Shown: piece by piece, positions 1-12,272 of the stretch
How the letters are laid out: the number at the start of each line of letters is the position of its first letter
Position numbering within the stretch: position 1 is the stretch's first letter
Origin: Parelaphostrongylus tenuis
Taxonomy: Eukaryota > Nematoda > Chromadorea > Rhabditida > Metastrongylidae
Length of the DNA: 64,000 nt
NCBI GenBank assembly: GCA_019055375.1
Contig: JAHQIW010003978.1
Span: forward strand, 434,001 to 498,000
Direction: 5' to 3'
Notes under the pieces: model-generated
What the model was told of the DNA's origin: nothing
Databases searched by the model: none
What the model saw: only the letters and a program-made list of their open reading frames with translations
Program-made: the position numbers and the translations under genes

Positions 1-617
1 ATGATACGGAGAGAAATCTGCCTAGTCACATGCGCCAGTGACATTTCAATGAGTTCCTTTATTGTATAAATTAATATACTGTGTTGAGCCAGAATGCTCT
101 TCCTCCATGTTATTTCTACCAGCTCATTTCGGATGAAGTGATTTTCCGTTCGATTAGAGCGATGGGATAGATGGGAGCCTCTCAGAAGAATTACAATTCA
201 ATAAATTCAAAGGACTTTCTAATCGTACGTATACACTATAGTGTCTATATCGTCCGAAATGTGTCGAATATGGCTTAGGTTAAAATTCCCAGTAGTTCTA
301 TAGCAATGACAATGAACGATAATTGTTGAAGAATGACCCAGCACTTTTAGAGGTTATATAGCAATTAGAAGGGATGATAAAGGACGATATAGTATTGGTC
401 TACACTTCTGCACAACACACCAGAGCCATCTGGTGTTGTAAGGGAACCTTGATTTTTGGCAAATGAAGTGGTTAAATCGGAATTGCGAAACATTTGTGTC
501 AACATCGGGAGTGGTCGCTCTGGTCTTTTACTTGGCAAAATTGCAACTAGTTTCGAACATTGTCGTTCTTGTTTTTGTAACTTCCCCCAATACTGCTAAT
601 CTTCTGTTCCTAATTAC
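1..617. other. Intergenic, no gene seen
   Basis: AT-rich sequence with no long open frame and no recognisable repeat. The upstream FAD-domain exons of the PDPR gene that begins near 981 were looked for here and not found, so they probably lie before the window. Confidence 0.4.
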
Positions 618-840
618 TTTGGCTGTCGCTTTACTATGAGTATTGCAAGTCGATGTTGCCGCTTGACCCTTTGACGACCACCGTTGATAGCAGGCGGCGT
701 CGCAGAAAGGCAGCAGCTGTAAGCCGATCGCACCCGCAGATGCGACGTCGCCATTATAGTAGATGAGTGAGGTGCGACATCGCGCGGCGTGGCACTTTTC
801 GCAGCGCGTGGTCCCCAGAGGTTTAATCGACTGCGAGGTT
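618..840 (-). CDS. Possible internal exon with a MYM/TRASH-like cysteine motif
   Basis: This stretch is open on the minus strand and clearly richer in G and C than its surroundings. It follows an acceptor-like TTTTAG and runs to a possible donor, AAA|GTAATT. The translation contains a pair CEKC, about 35 residues later FCDAAC, then YQRW. A C-x2-C pair followed by F-C-x3-C resembles treble-clef zinc fingers of the MYM/TRASH type, but only one such unit is visible. No partner exon was identified on either side. It lies opposite in strand to the PDPR gene and so would belong to another gene. The function is unknown and the exon itself is not proven. Confidence 0.35.
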
Positions 841-980
841 CTAAAACCTTTGTCCTGCAACTTTTACCTGTAGTAAAGGCTTCTTGTCAACACACTGTGA
901 CCCAATGAGAGAATAGGAGATCACTAAATGATGCAGCTTCAAACTAATCTTTTGTCGCGATTTTTATATGAATAAACTAG

Positions 981-3900
981 GTGGAAGTGGGAGAATTCCT
1001 TGAAGAGTTCATACGGTATTTGCAGTTATGAACGGCCACTATGGTTCGAAAAGAATCCGAAACCAGATCGAAACGCACTGTACTACGGCCAAGATACTTT
1101 AATTGGGAGACCTGTTTGGTTTGACTGGTTAGTTTACGCTGTTAGAGTTCATCTCATTATTGAACCACTGTTGTTTTCCAGTGTTGCAGCTGAATACGAA
1201 GCATGCAGGGAACGAGTAGCATTGGTCGACATGAGCAGTTTCACAAAGTTTGACATAACGGTTAGTTGCTTGCAGAGTCGATACCTTTTGTCGCAAAAAG
1301 TGATAGCAAATAGGTAGCCCTGGTAGTACTTTGGTTAGCAGGTTACCGCGCGTCCCCGGCAGAGGTGGAACGCTCATTGAACTTCCAGCCAGGGTTCAAA
1401 GTTCTGCATATCATCTCACGATGTTTTGAGCTTTTCATGTTGTGCATGTCGTCAACAATGCTAGATATGATGATGGGCCTTCGTTGGGATCACCTGGCAT
1501 CTTTCAATTCCTATTTACTTTAGGGACGTGACAGCGTCAAGTTTCTGCAGTACCTTTGCTCAGCTAACATCGACAGACCGATTGGGACTACAGTATACAC
1601 GGGAATGCAGCACGAACGTGGTGGATATGTGACTGATTGTACTCTGAGTAGGCTTTCGGAAACTAAGTAAGCGAAGTGTTAAGCATCAAATCTTTTGAGA
1701 ATTTATGTGAAAATTTCTCTTTTTACAGGTTCTTCATGATTGCTCCTACAATCCAGCAGGAGCGTTGTATTTCTTGGATGAAACATTGGTCTAAAAAGAT
1801 GGACGTGAATGTTCATATTCAGGTGATTTTTGATTTGAGTGTAGTTGGAATGGTTGATGGCCCAGCGTAGAACTCTTCGGTGGTTTGTTTCATTCGTATG
1901 AGATTATACTCTGCTATTTGCTCAAAATAGGCAAAAAAGAATGGTCGTGATTCCACGATCCGGAGCGATTGTAGATTTGCTCTACCTAATTGATGATTTT
2001 TTCGAACCATAGTTCACTTTTTACTTTAAAGGTGGTTATGCAAAGCTAAGTCCTTCTTAATATTAGAATAAACTAGATGTCGCTGTTTCAGGATGTAACA
2101 GGCATGTATACGGCACTAGATGTAGTGGGTCCATCTTCCCGTTACTTGATGTCAGATATTACCGAGATGTCCATGAGTGCTCAAGATTTCCCTACTTTCA
2201 ACTGCAAAGTAAGCCGTCTCTTCTTGCTGTTATGTTCGCAGCTTTATTGCATGTATCTAGGAAATAAGCATTGGCATGGCTACCGGTATTCGTGCAATCA
2301 GTATTACCCACTGTGGAGAACTAGGCTGGGTAATATACATACCAAATGAGGTCGATTTTATGTCAAGAAATATTTCCTCACACCAGCTTTGTTCCGTACT
2401 TTGGCAATCGATTTCTCAATTTAGGTGGCTCAAAATGTTTATGAACGAGTAGTTGACGCTGGCAAAGAGTATAGCCTACTTCATGCTGGCTATTACACGT
2501 TACGTCAGTTGCGAATCGAAAAATTCTACGTGTATTGGGGTCAAGACATCAACGCCACCGTGACTCCCGTGGAATGTGGACGATCGTTCCGAGTCGATTT
2601 CAAGGTATTACATTGGAAGTAATCCTTGTCAATAACGAAAGGTGTCAAGGTAACTTGAGAAAAGGCTTTAAGTAAACACAAGATTGATTTTGTGAATTCA
2701 ATTTCACGTTCTCATGCCTTGTTGACAACAAAGCGGTGTATCATGACAGTATTATTGTTCTATCTGGAGCGTTATGATCTGATCTGGAAAGATAGCATTC
2801 GCATTTATTTGATTACAGGCGTATGAGTATGACGGGTTACGGCATGTATGTTGGGTTTTCTTCACCAATACTTGACTGTGCGCGTATGGAACGGTAGAGG
2901 TGCCCCACGAAGCTCACAGGGTCAATGGTTCCATCCCGCGTCCAGCGCTCGCAGTCTCCTAACCTTTTGGGGTCTGTGAATTGATACCAGACTTGTCTGA
3001 TAGAATAGGAGCAGTGATTTGATACATCGGTAGGTCACCGCAAGTCATTATTAAGGCCAAATGTGCATCCAATCACCCCCTGACGATGCTCGACGAAGTC
3101 GAATGCACGGCGCATCCTTCAGCAACTGGTCAACATCGAGAGCTTCAGGAGAGCTTTCATATCTGATTAGTAATCGCTTCGTCTCGATCCACCGGTATTT
3201 TCGTTCGACATTTGAATTTGGTCGATTAAGCCCCAATCAAGGACTTCCTGCTTACTTATGAAGTAATTCATATCCGACTGTGGTCCCACTATCCTTTAGT
3301 CTTTACCACGGCTTTATTTATTGAATTTATGTACAATTACTTATCTTTTATATTCAATCAACCGATATTATTCGTAATATAGTGTGCTAATTTTGAATAA
3401 CATATAAATGTGCTTTCTCAACTGACCGTTTTGACTTCAGAAGAACTTCATCGGTAAAGAAGCGCTGGAGAAGCAGATAGAACGAGGTGTATCAAGAAGA
3501 TTTGTTCAATTACTTGTCGACAAACACAACATGGACATAGACCCATGGCCACAGGGAGGAGAACTGGTGTTCAGGTATGCATTGAGTTAGTTATTCATAG
3601 AGTTATGTAGTGGAGGAGTACATTTATCTCCAATTTATGAGACAGACACACTGACGACCACATTATCAGTGTATATATTTCATCGGTACCACATCTTGTA
3701 ACACAAGTAAATCTGTGATGTCGCTGATTATTGCATAGATTTAACGAATGACAAACCTCTATTCGCTCTTGCTGCGCGTGCGAGCGGCTCAGTGGGTTGA
3801 ATCCGTCTAAGAGACAGGAATATTACCTTAATTTTGATAAGAAGCTCTTTTTCATTTGTTTTTCGTTATGACTAACCACAAGTAGTTAACCATTTTTTAC

Positions 3901-5361
3901 CATTCACGTGTTTTTTATTTCTACGTTGATTCCCAGATAGAAATGACAGGCTTCGATGGTCCGTTTTGAGTGCGAAAACCTCTACTGTGCCTCTTTTATC
4001 AAATACAAGGAACATAACTCCTGTAATAACCTGTCCGTTACCAGTTGGGGAATTGGCTCTGAGGGTGTTTCATGTCTTTATGAATCTATCTACACTCTTC
4101 ATACACAGCTGAGACCACACTGTACTGTTCATGCCAATAGAGCTTACCTCTGCCTATTACTCGTTTGTCAAGGCAGTGCTTTCTCTATGCATTTACATTA
4201 CCTTACTATTTTACTAGATGATTCTGACGAGCTTTCCGACAATCCGTCTGCTCGCTTCTGTTTTTCTCAGACCTATTAACAAAGCCTGTTTAGTTCTTAG
4301 TGAGATATCGTAAGATTACTTAGTGCAATCCATAAACAATATTTGTATGTGCTTTCCAACCAAGATCATCGACATTTCGACTGCTGAACCTGAACTTCCT
4401 GCACATTGCTTAGGTATTAGTTTATTTGCGCACGTGCTGGAGGAACATTTAGCTCAGTATTTGGCATGTGTCCTTCAACACAATGTTAGTACAATCCCGC
4501 GCCCCAGGTCCACCAACCCTCTAACTTTTTGGGATTGGAAAATTGTGACCAGACTTGTTTAGGAAGATAACAGCAGTAATTGTATATGTCAGTAAGCAAA
4601 AGAAAGTTACTATAGGTCAGATACGCATCTGATGACCTCCAATTTACTCGGTTAGAGGTGTGCATGTGGCACAGTGGTTTGAGCTATTATGGACACCCAC
4701 GTAGTCGATTAGTCGATGGTTGAATCAAGGCTCACCAGACCTTCCATCCGTCCAGCATTGGGGAATTGATCTCAGACTTGTCTTAGACGAAAGTAGCACT
4801 AACTTAATACATCGGTAGGTCTGCGCGATTCATAAAGAATGCCAGATATGCATTTAGTCTCACCAACGATGTTAGATGAAGACGAGGCATCGCGTTTTCC
4901 TCAGAAATTGATCGAACCCGAAAGCTCTACCTGCAGCTCTATTTAACGGAGTTGGCTACGTGGCATATCGCCGAGGGTTTAGAAATAACACCTAATGATC
5001 TATCCTTTATAAGTCGATGTTGAATTTAACTTAATCGTGGGTTTTTCAGAAATGAGAAGCCTGTTGGTCTAACTACTTCTGCGGCATACGGCTTCACTCT
5101 AGGATGCCAGGTCCATTTATTTCTTCTATTGTCTCTTTCGATTTCACTTGCTTATTATTTTTCCCTAGTAATGAAACATTTCAGGTGTGCACAGCATATG
5201 TGGAGAACCCCGAATTCGGAATCTCTATTGACTTTTTGAGTAAAGGTTCCTATGAAGTGGACATTGCTGGGAAACGATTCCCAGTTCGACTGAATCTCCA
5301 TTCACCTTCTTTGCCAATGATCTCTTCAGAACACCCTCTTCATTATCGACCAACACAATAA
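981..5361 (+). CDS. Pyruvate dehydrogenase phosphatase regulatory subunit-like protein, C-terminal half (5' partial)
   Basis: Ten exons join in frame: 981-1127, 1182-1260, 1524-1666, 1729-1822, 2092-2208, 2261-2350, 2425-2604, 3441-3574, 5050-5110 and 5185-5361, ending at TAA. All internal introns are GT-AG and phases agree at every join. The roughly 406 residues carry hallmarks of the folate-binding, aminomethyltransferase-like half of PDPR: DMSSFTKFDIT, then THCGELGW, YTLRQLRIEKFYVYWGQDIN, ECGRSFRV, and DIAGKRFPVRLNLHSP near the end. In animals PDPR is a mitochondrial matrix flavoprotein homologue of about 880 residues that binds the catalytic subunit of PDH phosphatase and lowers its magnesium sensitivity. 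It is related to dimethylglycine and sarcosine dehydrogenases. The FAD-binding N-terminal half is not seen and presumably lies upstream. The start of the first exon (acceptor AACTAG at 980) is uncertain. Introns 7 and 8 carry SINE copies. Paralogous dimethylglycine dehydrogenase is the main alternative, but the motifs favour PDPR. Confidence 0.88.
2890..3160 (+). repeat. tRNA-derived SINE copy in a PDPR intron
   Basis: Degenerate copy of the SINE family best seen at 13890-14110. It shares the GATACCAGACTTGTCTG-like block, the TTGATACATCGGTAGG-like block, the GCATCCAATCACC-like block and the distal GTCAACATCGAGAGCTT motif. The tRNA-like head is worn. It lies in the intron 2605-3440. Confidence 0.7.
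4480..4660 (+). repeat. SINE fragment in a PDPR intron
   Basis: A body fragment of the same SINE: an ACCAGACTTGTTTAGG-like block followed by a CAGATACGCATCTGATGACC-like tail. The tRNA-like head is missing. It sits in the intron 3575-5049 with a second copy directly downstream. Confidence 0.55.
4675..4960 (+). repeat. tRNA-derived SINE copy
   Basis: The head GTGGCACAGTGGTTTGAGC resembles a polymerase III A box, and GATGGTTGAATC lies at B-box distance. The body matches the 13890 copy (CAGACTTGTCTTAGACGA, then ACATCGGTAGGTCTGCGC). The end carries a decayed GATGTTAGATGAAGACGAGG-like and GATCGAACCCGAAAGC-like tail. Confidence 0.7.
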
Positions 5362-6009
5362 CTTACGGCCTCGTAGACTAGATAGATGTATATGATCGGA
5401 TCTGGAGAATATGTCGTGAAGAACGTCCGTTCTGTATAGACAGCACATCTCTTCCTAAGCCTTTGGAAAACACTCTGCCATTACTTAGCCAACTAATTTG
5501 ATATTTAGTCATTTTGTATGTCACTTAGGACAACAAAGCCGTGTATATTCTCGGTGACCTAGACGGTGACCCACAGCTTTAAGAGATAGCACAATAAGGT
5601 ACGAGTGAGAAACAACCACAGAAAGATTGTATAATTACGTGTAGATTTCGATTAAACCTAAGAAACGAACGTGTTCACACCACTGAATTTTGTTATGTGA
5701 GAAGGAAATTCTTTAAATATGACGTCATCGACGTAATTAGCGGGCATGAAGGTCCAATTTCACGTGAAACCACAGAAAAGCAGTCCAGTCCAGCCCCTAT
5801 TTACTTTTTCTTTTTTTTTTCAATAATGGTATCTCCTGCATTTTACTACTTACTTCTTATCCATGCTTATTAGAGTTAAGAACCTCATGAGGGGTAAGGA
5901 CCACGAATCGTTTTTGCTACTGCCTCAGCAAAGAGATCTTATCCGAAGATCAAATAACCATACTAACTCTTGACCAACACTAACACACCACAGAGAAGAC
6001 TGTGACTCG

Positions 6010-6110
6010 GTGATCCGATCAATTATTTCGTGGAAAGTCTAGAAGAAAGATATGATGCTCAGCGAATTCATATGCCGAGAAGGACCCATTAGGGATGAGG
6101 GGAAGTTCCA
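6010..6110 (+). pseudogene. RTE LINE C-terminal relic
   Basis: A short frame reads a YFVESLEERYDAQRI-like peptide ending in PRRTH and a stop. The same ERYDAQR block appears in LINE relics at 36040-36140 (+) and near 43090 (-), where the tail THxATLARDR follows. It is a 3'-end fragment of an RTE-type reverse transcriptase ORF. The rest of 5362-6404 shows no gene; 6215-6404 is strikingly GC-rich and probably belongs to the 5' flank of the next gene. Confidence 0.6.
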
Positions 6111-6400
6111 CTGGGCTCTACTCGAGTCACTCGAGGATCAATGGCATGTCAGAAAGGTGATAACTTTTTGCAAATAAAAATAACTTTAGAAAAAAGTTTA
6201 GAGGGAAAACATTCGGACGGCAGCGCCACCGGACCGGACGGACAAAGCGACCGTCTAGGGCGACAGCACGGCTAGTGACTGAGTGGCTGAGGGGCCGCAG
6301 TGCGACCGCGACGCCGCACGCGACGCGTCTGGGCCGCACGCGTGGGCCGCGCCATCGTCATACGACGCCGCACCGGTCTTCGCGACGCCACCTTTGCGAT

Positions 6401-6452
6401 TCAGATGGAGGTCGGTCTGAGCTCATCATCCAGTCTGTTTTCGTCGGACGAG
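6401..6452 (+). promoter_or_regulatory. Possible trans-splice acceptor and alternative first exon of the MADF gene
   Basis: GCGATTCAG is directly followed by ATG at 6405. The frame reads MEVGLSSSSSLFSSDE and then a GAG|GTGCTT donor-like site. This looks like an SL-type acceptor with a short first coding exon. The next exon would have to start at 6532 after a poor acceptor (CGAGAG), so the join is uncertain. Confidence 0.35.
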
Positions 6453-6531
6453 GTGCTTATCACTCGCTAACAGTCGTCGGTGGTCATCCGATTCCGTGTG
6501 AGTCGGTTGGACGCCGGCGGAACGGCGAGAG

Positions 6532-9500
6532 ATGCTCGGATTTGATGTCGTCGAAGATGAAATGCTCTTCCAGAAACCGCCACCGATAGTCGATGGACAG
6601 CACATGCAGGCGCTTCATCCGGCCGAGCAGCAATGGGTCGGATCACATCAACAGCAGTCCCCGGCCCAGCCCGTACAGGTACGACGTTTTGATCTCTGTT
6701 AAGCCCTGGAGTGATGCGGGAATGACCGGTAGACGCCAGCAGATCAAAATGTGGAGGATTTCAAGCTGAGAGGCCAACTGGGGCCGTTGGATCGTCACAC
6801 GAGCCTCGATGTGTGGGGATTTTCTCCGAAGGAAACTGAGAGGAAGAGGGGGGAGGGGGTTCTTTAGCGCTTTGCGCACGGCCACTGTCGATCCGACTCC
6901 CTAGGCGGCGCGGGTTCTCTGGTATTTGGTAGGGTTTTTTCTCTTTATACCTGGAAAAACTTTGGATTTTTTGTGTTACTCTGACTCTTCATGATTTTCT
7001 TTACATGCTCATATACTTTTTTTGCTTATATGACTCTATATGGGAAGAAAATACCGAGTGTGAATTGTGATTTTCTTCTCGATCCTGTAGCACACTACGA
7101 AGATCTCCTCAGAATCCAGGTTTAGCTTTGGAATCGCCGAGATTTGTGCTATCAAATGAGCTCTAATATAGTCTAATTGGTTCGTCCACAGGCCTTAGCC
7201 GAGCGAATAAAGTGCTCCTAGTGCGTATCATGATTTTATTTTCGCTGCTACGGCGCACTAAGAAGGTCTTTTCAGAAATCAAGCACGGTGATAGAATCGC
7301 CGAGATTTAAGCTTTCGAGCGACTACTAAGTTCTATCAAATAAGCTTTGTACAGTGAAAAAGACCGCTAGAAAGTCGTGCACTTAAAATGACTCTATCCG
7401 TCAGCAAAGAGTTGAGTTATTAAAATTTTGCGATCTTCAGCATCATGGTGGTTCGATGATCACCGACGAGATCCGCTTCAGTATAATTGATGCGGTCTAT
7501 CTAAGACCTGGAATATGGGATTGCCAAAGGTGGGACTTCTTTTCCGCGTATTTCATGCTGTATCAGATTTACTACAGTAATCCTATTAAGTTTTTCCAGA
7601 GAAAAGACTGTTGGTCCTTCAAGAAAAGAGCTGTTCGCTGAAGTGACGTCACTCATCAATCAGCAGAATCAGCTTGATCCTGAGCTAACACGTACGTGGA
7701 GCTTTTCTAGCTTTTCTTTACGTTTTCTATCACCTTAGTAATATCGACTATACCACTGTTTATCAGTAGTTATCTTTAAAGATCAGGATTTTGAGGTCTT
7801 TGTAGCTCCTATAGAAGCGTTTGTATTTGAAATACCCATAAGATTAAGCTTTGAATATTAGGTGGAAGTGTGCACTGTGTTTTTAGATGATTTCAGAAGG
7901 TAATTGTGAGTCTCAAAAATTTTCGTTCACTTAAGCGTATCATCTAGAATTTTTCGAAAGGATTCCATTTATAATGTCCTTCGTAGCTACAAACTCATAC
8001 AGTACTCAGTTATAGTATGGATTAGCAGCTCTCATTTCTAAGTTGAGTTGATTGTAATAGTTCTCTGTGACTTCGACGTACACGATTACCTTCTATCCAG
8101 GATTTCGAGGATTACAAATAATATTTGGGTATTCAATTTCTCCCTTGAACGATCTGCTAATTTACATACCTTGTGGATGATCCTCTTCATATGATCATCG
8201 TTTTGAGAAGTTTTATAGGAATTAAGTTGGTTCTAAGTCACAGTCATGATGCTAGGTTTTCTCATGAATTTTGTCACTAGAGCAATTAACACCAAATTTA
8301 TCATCCAGAAGTAATTCGAATAGCTAAACAGCACTAACAACAAAGTTACTACTACATCACAACACACTTAACAACAGACGATCAGTGCCGAGCGCTACTG
8401 TGAGCATCTGAATCGCTGCGATCAAGCATTGTCACGTTGCCGTCGCCGTTATGTCATTCTGCTTCAAGACAACGCAAGGCTGCATTTCGCCAAATTGACA
8501 AAGAGGAAGTTGATTGGCCGAACTGGGCTGGGAGTTGCTGGATCATCCGTCGTACTCTCCTGACTTATCGCCGTCTGACTATCATCCCTTTTGGTCGCTG
8601 GAGCACTTCCTGAGCAAAAAGAATTTTTGGGGATATCAATCATTTGCGTCGAGGATTGACAGCTTTTTTTGAATACAGGGATAACGAGTTCATAAGGGCA
8701 GTATTGATTTGTTGCTTGAGAGGGCAGAAATGTGTTCAGGCTGACGGCGCGGGCTTTGAATAGTGTTGTTAAGCATGTAGTACTAAGACTTATTATAAGA
8801 TCTAATATTGGTTGAATTGTTATTCTTTCAGCTGAGGAGGTTGAAAAACAGTGGAAAAATCTGAAGGATACTTACGTGAAGACCAGAAAGAAGGTGTTTA
8901 AAGTTTTCATCTGTTTGGTTTTTGTAAACCGATCGTGGTAATATCTTACGAATTGATCTTTACAGTTATCGTATAACAGCGACAGCATGCCAGTAACACC
9001 CAAATGGAAATTCTACAGCTCTCTAATGTTTTTGGATGATCTGTTCAGCGTTCATCGAAATAATCTCAAGAGAAGAATTGACGAAGTTTCAGGTTCTTCC
9101 CAGGTATGGTATTTTTCCTCATGCCACATTCACTATCCTGCTGGTTTATCATCGGTGCCAAGCTATTTGAGTCTATCGTTATGTAGATTTAAGATGTTGC
9201 ATCTTCTTTGGGGGTCGGTGGCCGCTTGGCTAGTGACTCTCAACATGAGATTGATCTCTCCTCCCTCAACACTTTCTGTCATCTGATAATGAACGCCCTA
9301 AGGACCACTCTAGTTTGGCTGTCTTGGAGATTGCATGGAGATGTGCTCAGCCACCGTTCTGAGACGTTCATGAAGAAGACGAATCTGCAATCAAACGTTG
9401 AACGCGAGGAGACGAAATGATTACCAGAAGTCTTTGGATTCGCACAGTCAAAATGCACCTTGTTCATGTGTTTTTCAGTTTAGAGTAATTAATTAATGTT

Positions 9501-10250
9501 TTTGTTGCAACAATGTCTGGTGCACATGGTAATGCACTTTTCGAATTCCCTATTGAGTTTTAGCGAAAAATAGCTTATGTCCCTCATTGTTGCGCAACAA
9601 CATTGAGTAGATTTTCAACACTTCTGTACACCGATAAAATTAGATTGAGAATAATTGAGTAGCTATTCGCGAAGTGAATCATAGTGTGAAAAAATACTTA
9701 GTGTAAGTGACGATTTGAATAGGAGTAAAGTTGTTTCGCATAACCATTCCTCTATTAACCTTGGCATTTCTCAGTAATCAAGAAATTTTTCTTCGTTAGA
9801 CAAACGTGAGTCTATTGTAATACGACTCATTCGATAAGTTGACGTTTACGCGGTTTCGTCTTCTCCAGAGCTTGGAAGAAGGCGAAGCCACCGAGACGTC
9901 GGCTCATCGAACAAGTCGTATTGTAGTAGCCTCATGTTTGGCCTAAAAAATTAATCTGTGATGTAGTAAAGTTATTCTTGTTCAGAATGCAATTGTTTCG
10001 GCAAAGCGAATTCCTCCTCCGCCATCAGAAGAAGCCGAAGACGAGGATGAATATATGGCTTTCTGTACGTTAATTAGAGATGTGCTATTGTGAAATCAAC
10101 TTGTACATAGACGATTTAGGTCGTTCCCTTCTACACCCGTTGAGGGAAATTGCCTACAAGGATAGAATTCAGTATCTGAAAGTCCAGAAAGCAATTCGAG
10201 ATCTGTTGCATGATGCACAAATGGATATGCTTCTCACCCATATGCGATAG
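6532..10250 (+). CDS. MADF-domain protein with a C-terminal BESS-like segment
   Basis: Eight regions join in frame: 6532-6678 (first seven use GC-rich codons at the 5' end), 7441-7529, 7600-7691, 8832-8893, 8966-9103, 9986-10064 and 10111-10250, giving about 248 residues. The N terminus is Gln/Pro-rich. A MADF domain follows: IRFSIIDAVYLRPGIWDCQR opens it, then KELFAEVTSLINQQ, PEEVEKQWKNLKDTYVKTRK and TPKWKFYSSLMFLDDLF. MADF domains are Myb-like DNA-binding modules of transcription regulators. An acidic linker (SEEAEDEDEY) leads to a helical tail (LREIAYKDRIQYLKVQKAIR) in the position of a BESS interaction motif. Start choice is between ATG 6532 and a spliced start at 6405. An intron holds a mariner relic. 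The paralogue cannot be named. The count above lists seven exons; an eighth would be the optional 6405 exon. Confidence 0.85.
7050..7330 (+). repeat. Dispersed repeat fragments in a MADF intron
   Basis: Two similar stretches share TCGATCCTGTAGCACACTACG / TCGCTGCTACGGCGCACTAAG-like and GAATCGCCGAGATTT motifs. Related 'TTTTATTTTCGTTGCTACA...TAAGCTTTCGA' fragments recur at 52.6-53.8 kb and 63.1 kb. They look like units of one old dispersed repeat. Confidence 0.5.
8380..8770 (+). pseudogene. Mariner transposase relic (C-terminal half)
   Basis: With frame shifts, the plus strand reads RRYVILLQDNARLHFAK, then a WEVLDHPSYSPDLSPSDYHP-like stretch and HFLSKKNF-like residues. These are the second catalytic-Asp block and the following YSPDL-x-PSDY block of mariner D34D transposases. 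Several frameshifts and stops make it non-functional. It lies inside the intron 7692-8831 of the MADF gene. Confidence 0.8.
9838..9910. repeat. Imperf. palindrome with hammerhead-like motifs on both strands
   Basis: GACGTTTACGCGGTTTCGTC and, after a short centre, GAAGAAGGCGAAGCCACCGA followed by GACGTCGGC form an inverted repeat. Either strand resembles the CUGAAGA-type motif seen elsewhere in the window. The cores are mutated. It lies in the intron 9104-9985. Confidence 0.5.
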
Positions 10251-11555
10251 GATACAGTTTTGTCCACACCAAATTCCGGGTTCTTTTCCCCTTTTTGCCA
10301 TCACTTTTGTTTATCGACGTATTTCCCCTCGTACTGTTATGCTTAAGCAGTTGTTCCAGTGTTTTCATTTATGCTCTGTTTTAGACATTATAGAGAAGGA
10401 ACTGCTTCCCATTTTAGAATTCGTTTTAACCTCATATATGTGGTTTATTTGATAAACTGTGGTACAAAAAAAAAACACATTTTTCAATATCTTGATATGA
10501 GAGGATTATTTAAGTACATGTAAATGACACAGTAACCAGGTCCACAGATGTTCCCGTACAGCGATTGTTATCACTTGTAGATCTTTCAAGAAAGTGGAGT
10601 CCAAAAGCTGGGAAAGTGTTCGGATTTGTTGATCATCTTCTTCAGCTCAGATCCCGGCCTAGGCCATTTGTCATAATAAATGACCTGGAAATACCAGTTT
10701 CGAATGACCTAGTTTTAATGTCGACGACTATATATGTTTTGTGAGTAGTTGAGGATCATAAGAAATTTAGACGAAGGTTACACGAAGAAGACGTTTAGAT
10801 GGGGTGAGAATTCTCTGATAAACTACTGACGACGCATGTTTACCAGCTTTTCTTGACGGAACGTTAGCACGTGACTCTCAGATCTGGTTTTTCGACAATT
10901 GGCGATGATTTCTCGGTCACTCGAGCGTTTGAGGGGTTAGGAATTGCACAAGTCTTTTAGACTGGATTTTCTGCCCTAACTTTTTGAATATTCATAAAGT
11001 CTATTCAGTACTTTTCCGATCTCAGAAATTTTTTGGATTAGAGCTTCTGAAAGACTGAGGATCGAATAGCCTTATTGGATTTGCGACGCAAGCTCAACAG
11101 CCGCTAAAAGCGACGAAAAATTGAGAGTAATCGTGTTTTGGACGAGATAGCAGTTTTTTAGTGGATAAAAAGAAGCGGGGTTACGTGACAAATATATTGG
11201 TCCAGACACTTATTGTGCTAGAATAGGGGAACTCCTTGTCATGAACAAGGATCAGTGGCGTGAAGTGATTTTTTAGAACAACTAAGTGCAGCTTCAGATG
11301 TAGCGCTAGTACAGAATTGGAACCAACCAGTGTTGCATGATACGCATTGTATTCAACGCATGCTAGGCATAGTATATTAAAGAATAATTTTATTTACGTC
11401 TCAAGTAAAATTCAATAACTATTCAATTTGTAGACAAATAGTGACGTATACAAGGATTTTGTAAGGTCGACGAGAGTGCCTTTTGAGTAGCCGCTTTTTG
11501 CGGTGATATGATGCTACTAATATATATTCAATCATGTTGTGTGATGTGCAAAACT
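10251..11555. other. No gene seen
   Basis: AT-rich stretch downstream of the MADF gene. Only short open frames occur and none has exon-like splice signals with recognisable coding content. Confidence 0.4.
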
Positions 11556-11559
11556 TTAA

Positions 11560-11642
11560 GCGTCATGCGGGATTCAAACCCGGATATAATCCTTTATGGG
11601 ATCGCGTGCTAATCATTGCACTACCGGCCCTCGTTCTGCCAT
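11560..11642 (-). repeat. tRNA-like repeat fragment
   Basis: On the minus strand GGTAGTGCAATGATTAGC is followed 40 bases later by GGGTTTGAATCCCGC. These match the polymerase III A and B boxes, but no closed acceptor stem forms. It is a tRNA-derived repeat, not a functional tRNA. Confidence 0.5.
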
Positions 11643-12272
11643 TGCAATTTCTTCGACTGCATTTTGTACGATTCAGTGATGAGAGCTCCAATTTCTAATG
11701 ATGAAGGTGATGTGGTAGCCATCAATTCTACAAGCAGGTTATTAGGTTAAAGAACGTGCTGGTGAACTGGTATTCAATGCACAGGTGTCTCATTAGTTCA
11801 GAACTTGATGCAGAGAAAATCACTGGCATCGATTCAGGTGGCATGGGGACATTTAACCTCTATGCAGCAAATTATGGCTCACATCGTTGACACTACTATA
11901 CTAATCGCATTAGATATGAGTTTGCTGCCTAGAGAGACCGCTAACTACAGTGTACTCTAAACAACTCCAGTGATATCTATTTAGATTTTTTTCTAAGGTT
12001 ATTCATTAGTCATTAAAATTTACTGTATAGCAAGAATGTGGCTAACAGAAAATCGAAGGAACCTAACCTCTTTAGCTTTCACATTCAGAAAACCACTCCA
12101 CCAGGAGAATGTCCCTGTAGATAATATCAAAGCATCACAAAGCGTCAGAATTGCCATATCCACTTCACGCTGCTTACCCGGACACGTGAAAAGCGTACCT
12201 GTCCATAAATGGGTTATCTTATTGACCTAATGATTTATTAGCACATAAAAGATGATATAAACAGACAAAAGT

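Noticed and set aside
6040..6062. 21-base identity with 36070 as a possible small-RNA target or regulatory site
   Set aside because: Both sites encode the conserved ERYDAQR block of RTE LINE ORFs; shared ancestry of the retroelement explains the match.
9208..9420. Open frame (GGRLASDSQHEIDLSS onward) as an extra MADF exon
   Set aside because: No acceptor gives the needed phase, and the exons on either side already join in phase 0 without it.
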